Below are positions 52,610-62,593 of a DNA stretch of 64,000 nucleotides, one piece after another. The stretch comes from Fodinisporobacter ferrooxydans (GTDB taxonomy: Bacteria; Bacillota; Bacilli; Tumebacillales; MYW30-H2). The position numbers and the translations under genes are program-made. The stretch covers positions 3,861,501 to 3,925,500 of the forward strand of contig NZ_CP089291.1 in assembly GCF_022818495.1 (NCBI RefSeq). The letters are read 5' to 3'. The notes beneath the pieces are model-generated. The model was not told where the DNA came from, did not search any database, and saw only the letters and a program-made list of their open reading frames with translations. How positions within the stretch are numbered: the first letter of the stretch is position 1; each line of letters starts with the position of its first letter.

Positions 52610-53083
52610 TTATTGAATGGTGCGTGTCAAATTGGCCATCTCGATGGCGGTAACAGCTGCCTCCCAGCCTTTATTCCCCGCTTTTGTGCCTGCCCGTTCA
52701 ATCGCCTGCTCAATGGAATCTGTCGTCAATACGCCAAAGATGGTAGGAACGCCTGTTTTTAGGGAAATAGCCGCAACGCCTTTCGCTACTTCCGCAGCCA
52801 CGTAGTCAAAATGCGGAGTTGAGCCGCGAATCACCGCTCCCAGCGTAATAACGCCATCGTATTTTCTTGTTTCTGCCAATTTTTGAGCAATCAACGGGAT
52901 TTCGAACGCCCCCGGCACCCACGCCACATCTACATTCGCCCCTTCTACACCATGGCGTTTGAAAGCATCCAACGCACCGCTTAACAACTTCCCGGAGATA
53001 AATTCATTAAACCTCCCAACAACCACTGCAAATCGCAATCCTTGTCCAATTAAATTTCCTTCGAAAATTTTGCCTTGTATCAT
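52610..53083 (-). CDS. ribH: 6,7-dimethyl-8-ribityllumazine synthase
   Basis: A 157-residue enzyme that condenses the ribityl-pyrimidine and the dihydroxybutanone phosphate into lumazine, usually as a 60-mer shell. [37 protein letters not shown] and [14 protein letters not shown] (catalytic His) are intact. ATG at 53083 follows AAGGAGG with nine-base spacing. Last gene of the rib operon. Confidence 0.96.
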   Translation of the reverse strand: MIQGKIFEGNLIGQGLRFAVVVGRFNEFISGKLLSGALDAFKRHGVEGANVDVAWVPGAFEIPLIAQKLAETRKYDGVITLGAVIRGSTPHFDYVAAEVAKGVAAISLKTGVPTIFGVLTTDSIEQAIERAGTKAGNKGWEAAVTAIEMANLTRTIQ

Positions 53084-53158
53084 GACGTTATCCTCCTTGA
53101 TGAGCAACTTTTTCTTTTGCGTCCAAAACCCTTTGCCAATCCTTCAAATCGAGCCATT

Positions 53159-54355
53159 TTACAGCTTCAACATGTGTCCCAATTTGGTTTGTTTCGTCTT
53201 TAAATAGTGAATGTTAAACTCGTTGGCATCGATCTGAATCGGTACACGCTCCACAATTTCCAGACCATGGCCGTCCAATCCTTTGATCTTCTTGGGATTA
53301 TTGGTCAACAACCGGATCTGCCCAACGCCCAAATCCCGCAAAATTTGCGCACCGATGCCATAGTCCCGCAAGTCTGCGGCAAATCCTAATTTTTCATTCG
53401 CCTCTACCGTATCATATCCTTGTTCCTGCAAATCGTATGCCCGCAGCTTGTTGATCAGGCCGATCCCGCGCCCCTCCTGCCGCATGTAGAGAAGAACACC
53501 GCTGCCATTTTGCTCGATTTGGCGCAACGCCGCATGCAGTTGCGGTCCGCAATCACAACGGCAGGAACCGAATATATCGCCTGTCAAACATTCGGAATGG
53601 ACGCGCACCAAGGTGGGTTCCTCCGGATGGATGTCGCCTTTCACCAATGCCACATGTTCTTTATTGTCGATTTTGTTGGTATAGACATGAATGGCAAACG
53701 TGCCGTACTCGGTTGGCAAGGAAGCTGAAGCTGCGCGCTCGACCAGCTTTTCTTTCGTTTTTCGGTATGCGATCAAATCGGCGATTGTAATCATTTTCAA
53801 TTGAAATTCTTTCGCAATCTCTGCGAGATCAGGCACTCTCGCCATCGTTCCGTCCGCTTTCAGGACTTCGCAAATGACTCCGGCCGGATACGAGCCGCAG
53901 AGTTTCGCCAGATCCACTGCCGCTTCCGTATGGCCTGCCCGCCGCAAAACACCGCCTGGCCGGGCGATTAACGGGAAGATATGCCCGGGTCTGCGAAAAT
54001 CCCGCTGTTTGCTCTCCGGTGCAATTAACGCTGCCACCGTTTTTGCCCGTTCGAATGCAGAAATTCCCGTTGTGGTGCCTTCAATTGCATCCACAGACAC
54101 GGTAAACGCTGTTCCTTGCGCATCCGTATTCTGTTCCACCATCGGATCTAATGACAATTGTCTTGCCCGTTCCTCTGTAATGGGTACACAGACAAGTCCG
54201 CGTCCATGTGTAATCATAAAATTGATCACATCAGGTGTGGCAAGTTCTGCGAGCGCGACAAAATCCCCTTCATTTTCCCGATCTTCATCATCGACGACGA
54301 TAATCATTTTGCCTGCTTTCAAATCTGCAAGCGCTTCCTCAATTTTATGAAACAT
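53159..54355 (-). CDS. ribBA: Bifunctional dihydroxybutanone phosphate synthase / GTP cyclohydrolase II
   Basis: About 398 residues. The N-terminal RibB domain has the acidic [13 protein letters not shown] loop and [13 protein letters not shown]; the C-terminal RibA domain has the zinc site in [18 protein letters not shown] and [14 protein letters not shown]. It supplies both precursors of lumazine. The start is taken at ATG 54355, nine bases after AAGGGGG; ATG at 54364 directly abuts that site. It starts 15 bases after ribE. Confidence 0.95.
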   Translation of the reverse strand: MFHKIEEALADLKAGKMIIVVDDEDRENEGDFVALAELATPDVINFMITHGRGLVCVPITEERARQLSLDPMVEQNTDAQGTAFTVSVDAIEGTTTGISAFERAKTVAALIAPESKQRDFRRPGHIFPLIARPGGVLRRAGHTEAAVDLAKLCGSYPAGVICEVLKADGTMARVPDLAEIAKEFQLKMITIADLIAYRKTKEKLVERAASASLPTEYGTFAIHVYTNKIDNKEHVALVKGDIHPEEPTLVRVHSECLTGDIFGSCRCDCGPQLHAALRQIEQNGSGVLLYMRQEGRGIGLINKLRAYDLQEQGYDTVEANEKLGFAADLRDYGIGAQILRDLGVGQIRLLTNNPKKIKGLDGHGLEIVERVPIQIDANEFNIHYLKTKQTKLGHMLKL

Positions 54356-54369
54356 GTTTGACATCCCCC

Positions 54370-55032
54370 TTATGCGAACCCATGATCGCGAAGAAATGCA
54401 AGCGTCAGGTCCGTTTTCTGAATGGATTTTTTCTCATCTTCCCGGTTGTAGAACAACAGCCGTTCCACATATTTGCCGAGAACGTCACACTCGATATTCA
54501 CCAAGTCACCCGTTTGAAACTCTCCTGCTGTTGTAATTCCCCGCGTATGGGGAATCAATGAGACCTGAAACGCATCAGCAGATACTTGCATGACAGTTAA
54601 ACTGATGCCATTTATACAAACAGAGCCTTTTTCTACGATGTATTTTAAAACATTGGACGCAACTGCAATTGTCAGAACATACGCATTGTCTTCCTTTTCA
54701 AGTGTTCGAATCGTTCCGACTCCATCGATATGGCCGGACACGATATGTCCCCCAAATCGGCCTGACAACGACATCGCCCGTTCCAGATTGACCTGACTTC
54801 CTGTATGCAGAAGGTGCAGATTCGTGCGGCGCATGGTCTCCGGAACTACATCGGCCGAAAACCAATCCGTACCAAAATCAGTTACGGTCAGACAAACGCC
54901 ATTCACCGCTATACTGTCTCCCAATCGGACATCCGAAAGCACTTGCATCGCAGCGATTTGCAGTCGCTGCCCTTTTCCGTTTGACCGGATCCCGCGAATC
55001 TTTCCGATTTCTTCAATAATACCTGTAAACAC
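54370..55032 (-). CDS. ribE: Riboflavin synthase
   Basis: About 220 residues with the duplicated barrel of the enzyme: [14 protein letters not shown] opens the first half and [16 protein letters not shown] the second, with [13 protein letters not shown] and [13 protein letters not shown] as internal repeat. It dismutates two lumazines to riboflavin. The start is GTG at 55032, directly before FTG, as usual in the family; the frame stays open far upstream, overlapping ribD in another phase, which is not coding. Confidence 0.93.
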   Translation of the reverse strand: MFTGIIEEIGKIRGIRSNGKGQRLQIAAMQVLSDVRLGDSIAVNGVCLTVTDFGTDWFSADVVPETMRRTNLHLLHTGSQVNLERAMSLSGRFGGHIVSGHIDGVGTIRTLEKEDNAYVLTIAVASNVLKYIVEKGSVCINGISLTVMQVSADAFQVSLIPHTRGITTAGEFQTGDLVNIECDVLGKYVERLLFYNREDEKKSIQKTDLTLAFLRDHGFA

Positions 55033-55094
55033 TTGGACATCATCTGCCTTTATTGGTCTGCTTCGAAAATTGGTTTCGAGATTCCTCTGATTCA

Positions 55095-56204
55095 TTATAA
55101 ATATCCGATCAGGCAGAGATCCCGGCCAAGTTGTTTGATCTCCATCTGTTTCACACACCAGGCTTCCTGCACCGTCTCTACTCCCATCCCTCCGAAACTG
55201 CCGGGTGCGGCGCTTGCTCCGATCAGTTTCGGTGCATAAAACAAAAACAACTTGTCGATTAAAGACTGTTGCAACAAGTGGCCATTCAATGCAGAGCCGC
55301 CTTCCACAAGGATCGATGCCAGATGGTGCTCTTGCCATAGTTTCCGAAGCCCATATTCCAGATCCAAGACGTTTGGCTGGCCTTCCCGCATTGGCAATCC
55401 GATGATTTGACAGCCCATTGACCGCAATTGTCGGGCCGCTTGGCTGTTGCACAGATCCTCCCGACATAAAACAGCCGCAGGAGCAAGCTTAGTATCGAAT
55501 ACGTGCAAGGATGGATTCGACGCAACAGCGCGAAGGTTCGGATCCACGACGATCCGCAGCGGATTGCGGCCTCCCTCCGGCAGCCGTGTCGTCAATTGCG
55601 GATTGTCCTGCATCACAGTACCTACACCGACCATAATCCCATCAAATTGGTCCCGCAGTTGATGGACAAAGCGCCGTGCTTCCTCACCTGTAATCCATTT
55701 GCTGTCACCTGTTGCCGTGGCGATTTTTCCGTCCAATGTGGCTGCCGTCTTGACGGCCACAAATGGCAACTGTGTCGTCATATTTTTGATGAACACTTCA
55801 TTCATTATCCGTGCGGATGCTTCACACAGCCCTACGAATACGGGGATGCCTGCCTCCTGTATGCGCCGGATGCCGCTGCCTGCAACCAAAGGATTGGGAT
55901 CCGCCATGGCAATGTGAACACTGCGGATGCCCGACTGCACGACCAGATCGGCACAAGGCGGTGTTCTGCCAAAATGACTGCACGGTTCTAACGTAACATA
56001 GAGAGTGCTGCCTTGCACTTCATCGCCAGCCATGCGCACCGCATGAACTTCCGCATGTGGAGTGCCCGCTTTCAGATGTGCACCGAAACCGACGATCCGA
56101 TTGTCTTTTACAAGGACCGCACCTACCAAAGGATTCGGGCTTGTCCTGCCTCTTGCCGTTTGTGCAAGCTGTATGGCAAACTCCATGTACTCCTGATCTG
56201 TCAA
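55095..56204 (-). CDS. ribD: Bifunctional diaminohydroxyphosphoribosylaminopyrimidine deaminase / reductase
   Basis: A 369-residue enzyme for the second and third steps from GTP. The zinc-dependent deaminase domain has TPHAEVHAV and EPCSHFGRTPPC; the NADPH reductase domain has FVAVKTAATLDGKIATATG and ILVEGGSALNGHLL. The likely start is TTG at 56204 with GGAG eleven bases upstream; an ATG at 56186 is less well placed. It is the first gene after the FMN riboswitch. Confidence 0.93.
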   Translation of the reverse strand: MTDQEYMEFAIQLAQTARGRTSPNPLVGAVLVKDNRIVGFGAHLKAGTPHAEVHAVRMAGDEVQGSTLYVTLEPCSHFGRTPPCADLVVQSGIRSVHIAMADPNPLVAGSGIRRIQEAGIPVFVGLCEASARIMNEVFIKNMTTQLPFVAVKTAATLDGKIATATGDSKWITGEEARRFVHQLRDQFDGIMVGVGTVMQDNPQLTTRLPEGGRNPLRIVVDPNLRAVASNPSLHVFDTKLAPAAVLCREDLCNSQAARQLRSMGCQIIGLPMREGQPNVLDLEYGLRKLWQEHHLASILVEGGSALNGHLLQQSLIDKLFLFYAPKLIGASAAPGSFGGMGVETVQEAWCVKQMEIKQLGRDLCLIGYL

Positions 56205-56237
56205 ACATTCACCAACTCCCTATCTACATCCTCCAAT

Positions 56238-56266
56238 CAAAAAACCCATCGAATTCCTTCGATGGG
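56238..56266 (-). terminator. Attenuator hairpin before ribD
   Basis: CCCATCGAA and TTCGATGGG form a perfect nine-base stem with a four-base loop, followed on the minus strand by a run of T. It lies between the FMN aptamer and the ribD start, the expected place for the regulated terminator. Confidence 0.8.
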
Positions 56267-56367
56267 ATGTTTGTCGGTCGCATGCGTTTTGTGCATAGTC
56301 AAATAAAGCAGCTGTGTCTACCAAATCCTGGCTGCTTGCTTCCTGCCATACATTCGCAAAATCGACA

Positions 56368-56512
56368 CTCCTTCTCCCATCCGGACTTTACCGTCGGTGC
56401 TGGAATTTCACCAGTTCTGCCCAAGCAGAAATCACAATCTGCCAAGGCTCGCGGACTTTTACCGCCGGTTGGGACTTGGGTTATTGAAAACCCTCACCCG
56501 ACCCTGAAGGAT
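56368..56512 (-). ncRNA. FMN riboswitch (RFN element)
   Basis: On the minus strand the aptamer begins at CTTCAGGGTCGGGTG, contains CCCAACCGGCGGTAAAAG, the AGTCCGCGAGC core, and ends with GACGGTAAAGTCCGGATGGGAGAAGGAG in pieces. These are the conserved RFN segments in the right order. Binding of FMN favours the downstream hairpin and reduces rib transcription. Confidence 0.95.
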
Positions 56513-56641
56513 GCAATTTTTTTATTCACTTCAGTATACCATAGTCTTTCCAAGTAAGCACGATTGCTTTTCCGTGTTTATCTATACTACAATAAAACGG
56601 AATATGTAAAAACGAAACCATAAATAGGAGGCAATCCGTTC

Positions 56642-57991
56642 GTGAAACGTACGAATACAATCGATCCAATACGCAATTGGGTTCGAACGATTTGTCTGCT
56701 TACCGTATGCATCGTTACTCTCAATGTCTCGTTTACCGCATCTGCACATGCGTTTCAGCTAACGGAATCCAGTCAAACTGTAACCGACACAAATATAGAA
56801 CATACAAATCAAACGCAACCAAATAACCCGCCTGCATTGGCTGCCCAATCGGCAATTTTAATCGATATGAAAACAGGCGAAGTGTTATATGCAAAACACC
56901 CGGATGATCGACATTATCCAGCCAGCATTACAAAAATTCTGACAGCCATACTGGCCCTCGAGCACAGCAAATTATCCGATCTGGTTACAACGAGCAAATT
57001 GGCGACCGAACAAGACGGAAACCGGATTTATCTGGTGGAAGACGAACAGGAAACGATGGAACATATGCTGTACGGATTGTTGTTGAATTCCGGAAATGAT
57101 GCGGCGGTGGCAATCGCCGAACATGTGGCCGGATCGGTTCCTGCTTTTGCCGATCTGATGAATGAGAAAGCAAAACAAATCGGAGCTACTCACAGCCATT
57201 TTGTAACGCCAAACGGACTGCATGATCCCAACCACTATACAAGTGCGCATGATATGGCATTGATTGCACGCTATGCCATGCAAATATCCGAATTTCGACA
57301 ACTTGTCGCAACAAAATATTATCCATGGCACGGCAAAGAATGGGATTCCGAACTTGTCAATCTCAATCGTCTGCTTTGGACATACGATGGTGCTACCGGA
57401 ATCAAAACCGGCTATACGGACCAAGCCCAACAAACTGCCGTCGTCAGCGCCACCCGCGGAAATTCTTCTTTGTTGGCTGTACTGCTGGACATTCAAGGCT
57501 TAGATGAGGCGAGAAAAGAATCTGCCGAATTACTGGATTATGGGTTTTCCGATTTTCAAAACGTTCGTCTGATGAAAAAGGGAACGGAAGTCACGACACT
57601 TCACGTTCAGGGAGAGCCGCCGATTCCTGCCGTTGCGATGAACGACACTTGGTATATGGAGCGCAAAGCGGCAAAACCCGAGATTCGGACACATGTACGT
57701 GTATTCCCAATCACAACACCTGTCAAAGCAGGAACCAAAGTAGGTGAAGTGGAATTTATGGACGGACAAACCATCATTGCAAGAACGCCTGTTGCGATTG
57801 TGAAGGATGTCACTCTGTCTTCCGCTTCCCAATCCTTTCTGGCAAGGGATTCAACCGACACGCTGCTTTTCGCACTGCTCCTTTTTCTGATTGGCGCAGG
57901 CTGGTTTGTACGGCAAAAAAAGCGCCAGATGAAGTTTCCCCAAATGACGGAAACGGGAAAACGTTTTTTGTACAGGTCAGACGAATCATAA
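56642..57991 (+). CDS. dacF: D-alanyl-D-alanine carboxypeptidase, DacF-like
   Basis: A 449-residue penicillin-binding protein. A signal peptide (to about residue 37) is followed by the catalytic domain with PASITKILTA (SxxK), LLNSGNDAA (SxN) and IKTGYTDQA (KTG), a PBP5-type C-terminal domain, and a terminal transmembrane helix (LLFALLLFLIGAGWFV). The start is GTG at 56642 preceded by AGGAGG. In Bacillus DacF is a forespore enzyme encoded before spoIIA; here it lies near lysA and on the opposite strand, so assignment rests on similarity and the spore-gene neighbourhood. Confidence 0.82.
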   Translation: MKRTNTIDPIRNWVRTICLLTVCIVTLNVSFTASAHAFQLTESSQTVTDTNIEHTNQTQPNNPPALAAQSAILIDMKTGEVLYAKHPDDRHYPASITKILTAILALEHSKLSDLVTTSKLATEQDGNRIYLVEDEQETMEHMLYGLLLNSGNDAAVAIAEHVAGSVPAFADLMNEKAKQIGATHSHFVTPNGLHDPNHYTSAHDMALIARYAMQISEFRQLVATKYYPWHGKEWDSELVNLNRLLWTYDGATGIKTGYTDQAQQTAVVSATRGNSSLLAVLLDIQGLDEARKESAELLDYGFSDFQNVRLMKKGTEVTTLHVQGEPPIPAVAMNDTWYMERKAAKPEIRTHVRVFPITTPVKAGTKVGEVEFMDGQTIIARTPVAIVKDVTLSSASQSFLARDSTDTLLFALLLFLIGAGWFVRQKKRQMKFPQMTETGKRFLYRSDES

Positions 57992-58024
57992 AGTGAAATA
58001 ACCCCTGAACCATCCATGGCACGT

Positions 58025-58053
58025 AAAAAGGGTGATCGTGAATCACCCTTTTT
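58025..58053. terminator. Bidirectional terminator after dacF
   Basis: AAAAAGGGTGAT and ATCACCCTTTTTT form a 12-base stem with a short loop, with A and T runs on either side. It ends dacF on the plus strand and can stop the small minus-strand ORF. Confidence 0.75.
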
Positions 58054-58176
58054 TCATGCGCCTTCCTGATTTCCGCATCTATAGCTCCCGAAACAAAACG
58101 CCCAGATCGAATCGATGCAGTCCCTTCCAAACATCTCTTCCTTGCATGCAAAGCACGTCAACACATACACCTTTCA

Positions 58177-58329
58177 TTATAAAAGAACAATGTCCAAAGG
58201 TTGGTCATACGCAACAGCCGTGAAAAATCGGGAAAGCCTGGGCCACATGGGCCGCACAAACCCGATGAAGGAACGGAACATGCCAAACCAGCGGAAAAAA
58301 TTCGGGAGGAAGAGCAATAGATTCATCAT
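58177..58329 (-). CDS. Small basic amphipathic protein
   Basis: A 50-residue frame from the first of two ATG codons at 58329, with GGAGGTG eight bases upstream. It begins MMNLLLFLPNFFRWFGMFRS and is rich in Phe, Arg, Trp and Pro. It lies between the lysA terminator and the dacF terminator, so it would need its own promoter. No family recognised; the excellent ribosome binding site and location amid forespore genes make a small sporulation protein possible. Confidence 0.5.
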   Translation of the reverse strand: MMNLLLFLPNFFRWFGMFRSFIGFVRPMWPRLSRFFTAVAYDQPLDIVLL

Positions 58330-58370
58330 CTGCAACACACCTCCATCACCCATTCCCTATACACTATGCA

Positions 58371-58408
58371 AAAATAGGAGAATGCGGTCATCCGCATTCT
58401 CCTATTTT
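58371..58408 (-). terminator. Strong terminator after lysA
   Basis: A perfect 17-base stem (58371-58387 with 58392-58408) around a four-base loop, with A and T runs at its base, lies about 50 bases beyond the lysA stop codon. Confidence 0.85.
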
Positions 58409-58455
58409 TCGTTGTTCCACTTTCACAAAGCAAAACCGAATCCAATTCAACCGTA

Positions 58456-59772
58456 CTACGCCCGGAGTGAATCGGGAATCCGATCGCAACGAACAATATC
58501 TTCTGCCGACTCTCTGCGCACTACGATTTCCCCGCGGCCATCTTTGACAAACACGACAGCAGGCCGGGCAATGCGATTATAATTGTTGGCCATCGAATAG
58601 TGATACGCACCGGTGCAGGAAACAGCCAAAATATCGCCTGGCTCTGTTTTCGGCAAAGGAATATCCCAAATCAGCATATCCCCGCTCTCACAGCATTTGC
58701 CTGCAATCGACACAACTTCATCATGAGGCTGATTCATCCTGTTCGCGATTGTCGCTTCATACTTTGCCTGATACAGTGCAGGCCGCAAATTATCGGACAT
58801 GCCGCCATCGACAGCCAAATATGTGCGAACACCCGGAATTTCTTTGCGCGACCCAACCGTGTACAAAGTCGTGCCTGCCGTCGCCACGATACTGCGGCCC
58901 GGCTCCAGCCAAATTTCCGGATAGTGCAGGTTGCGAGCGGAGAATTCCTGCTGGATTACGTCTGTAAGTGTCGATACAAAATGTTCGATTTTTAGCGGCG
59001 TATCTTCACTCGTATAGCGTATTCCCAAACCGCCGCCGAGATTTACTACAGGCAATTCCAGATTATGTGTATTCAAAACTTCTCTGTATACATCAGCTAC
59101 CCGTTCGATCGCGATTTGAAAGCCTGTCGTTTCAAAAATCTGCGAACCGATGTGCATATGCAAGCCAATCAATTGTAAATGGTCTTTTTTTAACGCCAAA
59201 TCGATTGCCTTTCGAACGGCACCGCTTCCCAAATCAAATCCGAATTTGGAATCTTCCTGGCCTGTCGTAATATACTCATGTGTATGTGCTTCCACCCCTG
59301 GCGTAATCCGCAACATGACATGACAAGATTTCTCTTTCTCAGCGGCCAAGTGCTCCAATACTTGCAATTCATAAAAATTGTCCACAATAAACGTTCCGAT
59401 GCCGATATCGAGAGCGTAAGAAATTTCTTCCAAAGATTTATTATTCCCATGAAAATGAATGCGTTCAACGGGAAACCCTGCTTGCACGGCTGTATGCAAC
59501 TCCCCGCCGGACACGACATCCAGCCCCAATCCTTCCTGCTCTACCAGCTTGCACATGGCCATCGTACAGAACGCTTTCGATGCATATGTCACTTGAAATT
59601 TCATTCCCGATTGCTGAAATGCATGAATGTACGCTCGGCAGTTGTCCCTTAGCAACTGTTCATCATACACATATAAAGGCGTGCCAAATTGTTTGGCCAA
59701 CTCAACTGCTTCCACTCCCCCAATGGAAAGCTGCCCATGTTCGTTCCTTTTGCTCGTTCCGTGTAAATACAT
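58456..59772 (-). CDS. lysA: Diaminopimelate decarboxylase
   Basis: A 438-residue PLP enzyme that makes L-lysine from meso-diaminopimelate. The cofactor Lys is in TYASKAFCTMAM; GLDVVSGGELHTA, HMHIGSQIFE and the GGGLGIRY phosphate loop are intact, and CESGDML near the C-terminus holds the second-subunit Cys. ATG at 59772 has GGGAGAAGAG upstream. It lies downstream of the spoVA operon, as in Bacillus subtilis, separated from it by a terminator. Confidence 0.95.
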   Translation of the reverse strand: MYLHGTSKRNEHGQLSIGGVEAVELAKQFGTPLYVYDEQLLRDNCRAYIHAFQQSGMKFQVTYASKAFCTMAMCKLVEQEGLGLDVVSGGELHTAVQAGFPVERIHFHGNNKSLEEISYALDIGIGTFIVDNFYELQVLEHLAAEKEKSCHVMLRITPGVEAHTHEYITTGQEDSKFGFDLGSGAVRKAIDLALKKDHLQLIGLHMHIGSQIFETTGFQIAIERVADVYREVLNTHNLELPVVNLGGGLGIRYTSEDTPLKIEHFVSTLTDVIQQEFSARNLHYPEIWLEPGRSIVATAGTTLYTVGSRKEIPGVRTYLAVDGGMSDNLRPALYQAKYEATIANRMNQPHDEVVSIAGKCCESGDMLIWDIPLPKTEPGDILAVSCTGAYHYSMANNYNRIARPAVVFVKDGRGEIVVRRESAEDIVRCDRIPDSLRA

Positions 59773-59801
59773 TGGTCTCTTCTCCCATTCCCGGTTCTAT
59801 G

Positions 59802-59831
59802 AAAAAAAGCAACCAACAAATATGCTGGTTG
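59802..59831 (-). terminator. Terminator after the spoVA operon
   Basis: On the minus strand CAACCA...TGGTTG, with inner pairing, is followed by seven T. It lies about 165 bases after the spoVAEa stop codon and just before lysA. The 59832-59993 stretch has no other gene. Confidence 0.6.
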
Positions 59832-59993
59832 TTTGATTGTTCCCGTATTTCAACCATACTGTTGCCATTCATTCCTTGCTTCATTATATAAAAGCGGTGA
59901 TTTTTTGACAATCCGTAAACAGGCAAAATTTCGGAACGATTTGATTTCGATTCTTTCCCTCGTTACCTGTTGCTATCTTGTTTGGTGTTGTCT

Positions 59994-60629
59994 TTACGGG
60001 TTGTTGTCTTTACTTGTTGCTGTCTTTGTTTTTTTGAGGTACCCGCTGCGCCGCAAAATTTCCAGTACAGCACGATAGGTTATGGGGGAATCGCGGTCGA
60101 TAATGTCTCTTCCCCGCATCTTTCCAATATCGCCAATGCCCACAACCACAGGCAAATTCAGTTCATTTAATACTCCGACCGTATCTCCATAAATAAAGGG
60201 AAGTTTTTGCTTCAAAGGTTCTCCGTGCTTGTCAACGCCATATGGAATGATTTGTCCGAACTTGGTTACAGATACGTGCACCCTGGCTGCTACAGACGAA
60301 TAGGAATTCGATGCGACAGCTAATGCACCTAATACTTGAAAATCTTTACATGTAGCAATATATTGCAACGCCCTCTCACCTGGGCCGACACCTGTGTGCC
60401 CATTATCATCAAATAATACGAGCACGAGGTCGCTCGCAGCCTCCCATATTAACCGTTGAATTTTGGGTCCTTCCAAAGGAGTTGGGTTGCCGCCGGATCG
60501 GGAAATGGATCTTCCCCCGATGCGGTTTGCAACCCGTTCAATCGCCCGGACTGCGATCGTGTCTCCGTCTGTTATCAGGATAATCGATTTTTTGGTCGGT
60601 ATGGTATCAGACAACACCATGTTTGCCAC
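59994..60629 (-). CDS. spoVAEa: Stage V sporulation protein AEa
   Basis: A 211-residue soluble protein. SIILITDGDTIAVRAIERVA, SRSGGNPTPLEGPKI and LVLFDDNGHTGVGPGERALQ match SpoVAEa. It is made in the forespore and is part of the spoVA system for uptake and release of dipicolinic acid, though its exact role is unclear. GTG at 60629 or ATG at 60620 could start. It follows spoVAEb by five bases. Confidence 0.92.
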   Translation of the reverse strand: MANMVLSDTIPTKKSIILITDGDTIAVRAIERVANRIGGRSISRSGGNPTPLEGPKIQRLIWEAASDLVLVLFDDNGHTGVGPGERALQYIATCKDFQVLGALAVASNSYSSVAARVHVSVTKFGQIIPYGVDKHGEPLKQKLPFIYGDTVGVLNELNLPVVVGIGDIGKMRGRDIIDRDSPITYRAVLEILRRSGYLKKTKTATSKDNNP

Positions 60630-60634
60630 TCTTT

Positions 60635-60985
60635 CTACCCTTTCGGTTTAAAAACCAGCGATGCCAAAAACCCGAAGATGATTGCCGCTGAAATCCCTGC
60701 GCTTGTCACTTCGAAAATGCCTGTAATAATCCCGACAATGCCATCTTTCTTGGCTTCCGATATCGCTCCATGAACGAGGGCATTGCCAAAGCTTGTAATT
60801 GGAATTGATACACCGGCACCGGCAAACTCCATTAAAGGTTCGTAAATGCCTAGTCCGCCAAGAATTGCACCGATCACCACCAAAATCGCCATCACATGTG
60901 CAGGTGTCAACTTGGTCAAATCCATTATCAATTGACCAATCACACAAATCAGTCCGCCGATTACAAACGCCCACAAATAAATCAT
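60635..60985 (-). CDS. spoVAEb: Stage V sporulation protein AEb
   Basis: A 116-residue membrane protein with three or four helices: [40 protein letters not shown] and [17 protein letters not shown]. It is part of the dipicolinic acid channel. ATG at 60985 follows GGGAGGG and overlaps the spoVAD stop by four bases. Confidence 0.93.
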   Translation of the reverse strand: MIYLWAFVIGGLICVIGQLIMDLTKLTPAHVMAILVVIGAILGGLGIYEPLMEFAGAGVSIPITSFGNALVHGAISEAKKDGIVGIITGIFEVTSAGISAAIIFGFLASLVFKPKG

Positions 60986-62007
60986 TGAGAATTCCCTCCC
61001 ATTTCCAATGACACACTGTGTGCGATACACGGAATCGTTTCGCCTTGCATATTGGTCAGAGGAGATAGTAAAGCGCCTGTTGCCGTGATTAATACACGCT
61101 TCCATTTGCCTTGCAGCATTTGTTGAAAAATATAGCTATAGGAAACAACCGCGCAACACGCACAACCACTGCCGCCAGAAAACACTTCCGGTTGCTTGGG
61201 ATCATAAATGAGAATCCCGCAATCTGTAAACCGGTCCCCGCAATCATAACCGGCTTCTGCCAACAATTTTTGCGCAATCGGATGCCCGACTCGCGCCAGG
61301 TCTCCTGTAACAATCAAGTCATAGTCCGAAGGCTTGCGGTCCGCATCTTTAAAATGTGCCGCAATGGTATCAGCTGCAGCCGGCGCCATGGCCGCCCCCA
61401 TTTCCCAAGGACTCTTGACACCCATATCAATGACTTTTCCAATTGTTGCATGTGTAATTACGGGGCCGTTTCCCGCTTTTCCGACAATCGCAGCTCCACC
61501 GCCAGTAACTGTACAATGAGCGGTTGGCGGTTTCTGCCCTCCGTACTCGGTCGGATAACGAAACTGCCGTTCAGCAGTCGACACATGGCTGCCTGTAGCA
61601 GCCGCTACGTACTCCCCGTAGCCGCTATCTACAAGTAAAGCGGCAAGGGATAATCCTAACATGGAAGTCGAGCAGGCGCCAAAAATACCAATATAAGGAA
61701 TCGATAACGAGCGGGCCGCAAAACTCGAAGGAGTGATCTGGTTAATCAAATCCCCTGCAAATATGTAATCCAATTGATTTTTTTCGATTCCCGATTTTTT
61801 TACCGCTTTATTCACCGCTTCTTCCAACATGTATCGTTCCGCTTTTTCCCAACTGTCCTGACCGACGTATAAATCATCGTGGACAATATCAAACAAATTT
61901 CCCAGTGGACCTTGCCCTTCCTTAGGGCCGACCGCAGTTCCTGTTCCCACAATGCACGGCCGATTTTTAAACTCCCAGGTTTGGCTTCCTAGTTTGGACA
62001 CGATCAA
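60982..62007 (-). CDS. spoVAD: Stage V sporulation protein AD
   Basis: A 341-residue thiolase-fold protein that binds dipicolinic acid at the spore inner membrane. [38 protein letters not shown] and [19 protein letters not shown]-type segments (shown in part) are characteristic. The TTG start at 62007 has GAGGTGAACGG upstream; GTG at 62001 is also in frame. Confidence 0.95.
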   Translation of the reverse strand: MIVSKLGSQTWEFKNRPCIVGTGTAVGPKEGQGPLGNLFDIVHDDLYVGQDSWEKAERYMLEEAVNKAVKKSGIEKNQLDYIFAGDLINQITPSSFAARSLSIPYIGIFGACSTSMLGLSLAALLVDSGYGEYVAAATGSHVSTAERQFRYPTEYGGQKPPTAHCTVTGGGAAIVGKAGNGPVITHATIGKVIDMGVKSPWEMGAAMAPAAADTIAAHFKDADRKPSDYDLIVTGDLARVGHPIAQKLLAEAGYDCGDRFTDCGILIYDPKQPEVFSGGSGCACCAVVSYSYIFQQMLQGKWKRVLITATGALLSPLTNMQGETIPCIAHSVSLEMGGNSQ

Positions 62008-62016
62008 CCGTTCACC

Positions 62017-62481
62017 TCATTCCATTACCATTTTGAACAACGTTCGGATCAATGCAATAAAAAATGCGGCAACCACACCAAATACGATGACAGGACCGGC
62101 AATTTTAAACATATTGCCCCCGACACCCAATACGTAACCTTCACTTTTGTGTTCGATTGCCGCAGACGTGATCCCATTGGCAAACCCGGTGACCGGCACG
62201 GCCGAACCTGCACCCGCCCATTGGCCGATACGATCATAAACACCTAGTCCTGTTAACAAAACGCCTAAAAAGATCATGACAGCGACCGTTGGATTTGCCG
62301 CTGTTTTATCTGTAAAATGAAACACGCGAATAAAGATTTCCTCGACGAATTGTCCGATCAGACAAATCGTACCTCCGGAAAGAAACGCCCTGAGGCAATT
62401 TTTTGCCACGGGTTTTGCAGGTTTTGCTTCTTCGACATATTGCAGATACTGTTGTTGTGCTTTTGATCCTTTGACTGCCAA
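62017..62481 (-). CDS. spoVAC: Stage V sporulation protein AC
   Basis: A 154-residue membrane protein with helices at about residues 35-55, 75-95, 105-125 and 130-150. FLSGGTICLIGQFVEE and GVYDRIGQWAGAGSAVPVTG match SpoVAC, a channel component that lets dipicolinic acid pass and may sense osmotic change. The start is TTG at 62481, after GAAGGGGTGTGAACA. It is the first spoVA gene here; spoVAA and spoVAB are not present between it and sigF. Confidence 0.95.
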   Translation of the reverse strand: MAVKGSKAQQQYLQYVEEAKPAKPVAKNCLRAFLSGGTICLIGQFVEEIFIRVFHFTDKTAANPTVAVMIFLGVLLTGLGVYDRIGQWAGAGSAVPVTGFANGITSAAIEHKSEGYVLGVGGNMFKIAGPVIVFGVVAAFFIALIRTLFKMVME

Positions 62482-62560
62482 TGTTCACACCCCTTCTTTT
62501 GCGTTCATTTATCAAAAACAGTCATAAAAAAATGGTTCCCATCGCTGCGCAATTCCATGC

Positions 62561-62592
62561 AAAAAACCGGATCCACTCCATCGGGATCCGGT
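62561..62592 (-). terminator. Terminator after sigF and the 43-residue ORF
   Basis: On the minus strand ACCGGATCC pairs perfectly with GGATCCGGT, followed by six T. It separates the spoIIA operon from the spoVA operon. Confidence 0.8.
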
Positions 62593-62593
62593 C

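Noticed and set aside
55033-55467. Upstream extension of the riboflavin synthase frame
   Set aside because: It lies antiphase within ribD and lacks a start signal; the conserved protein begins at FTGII.
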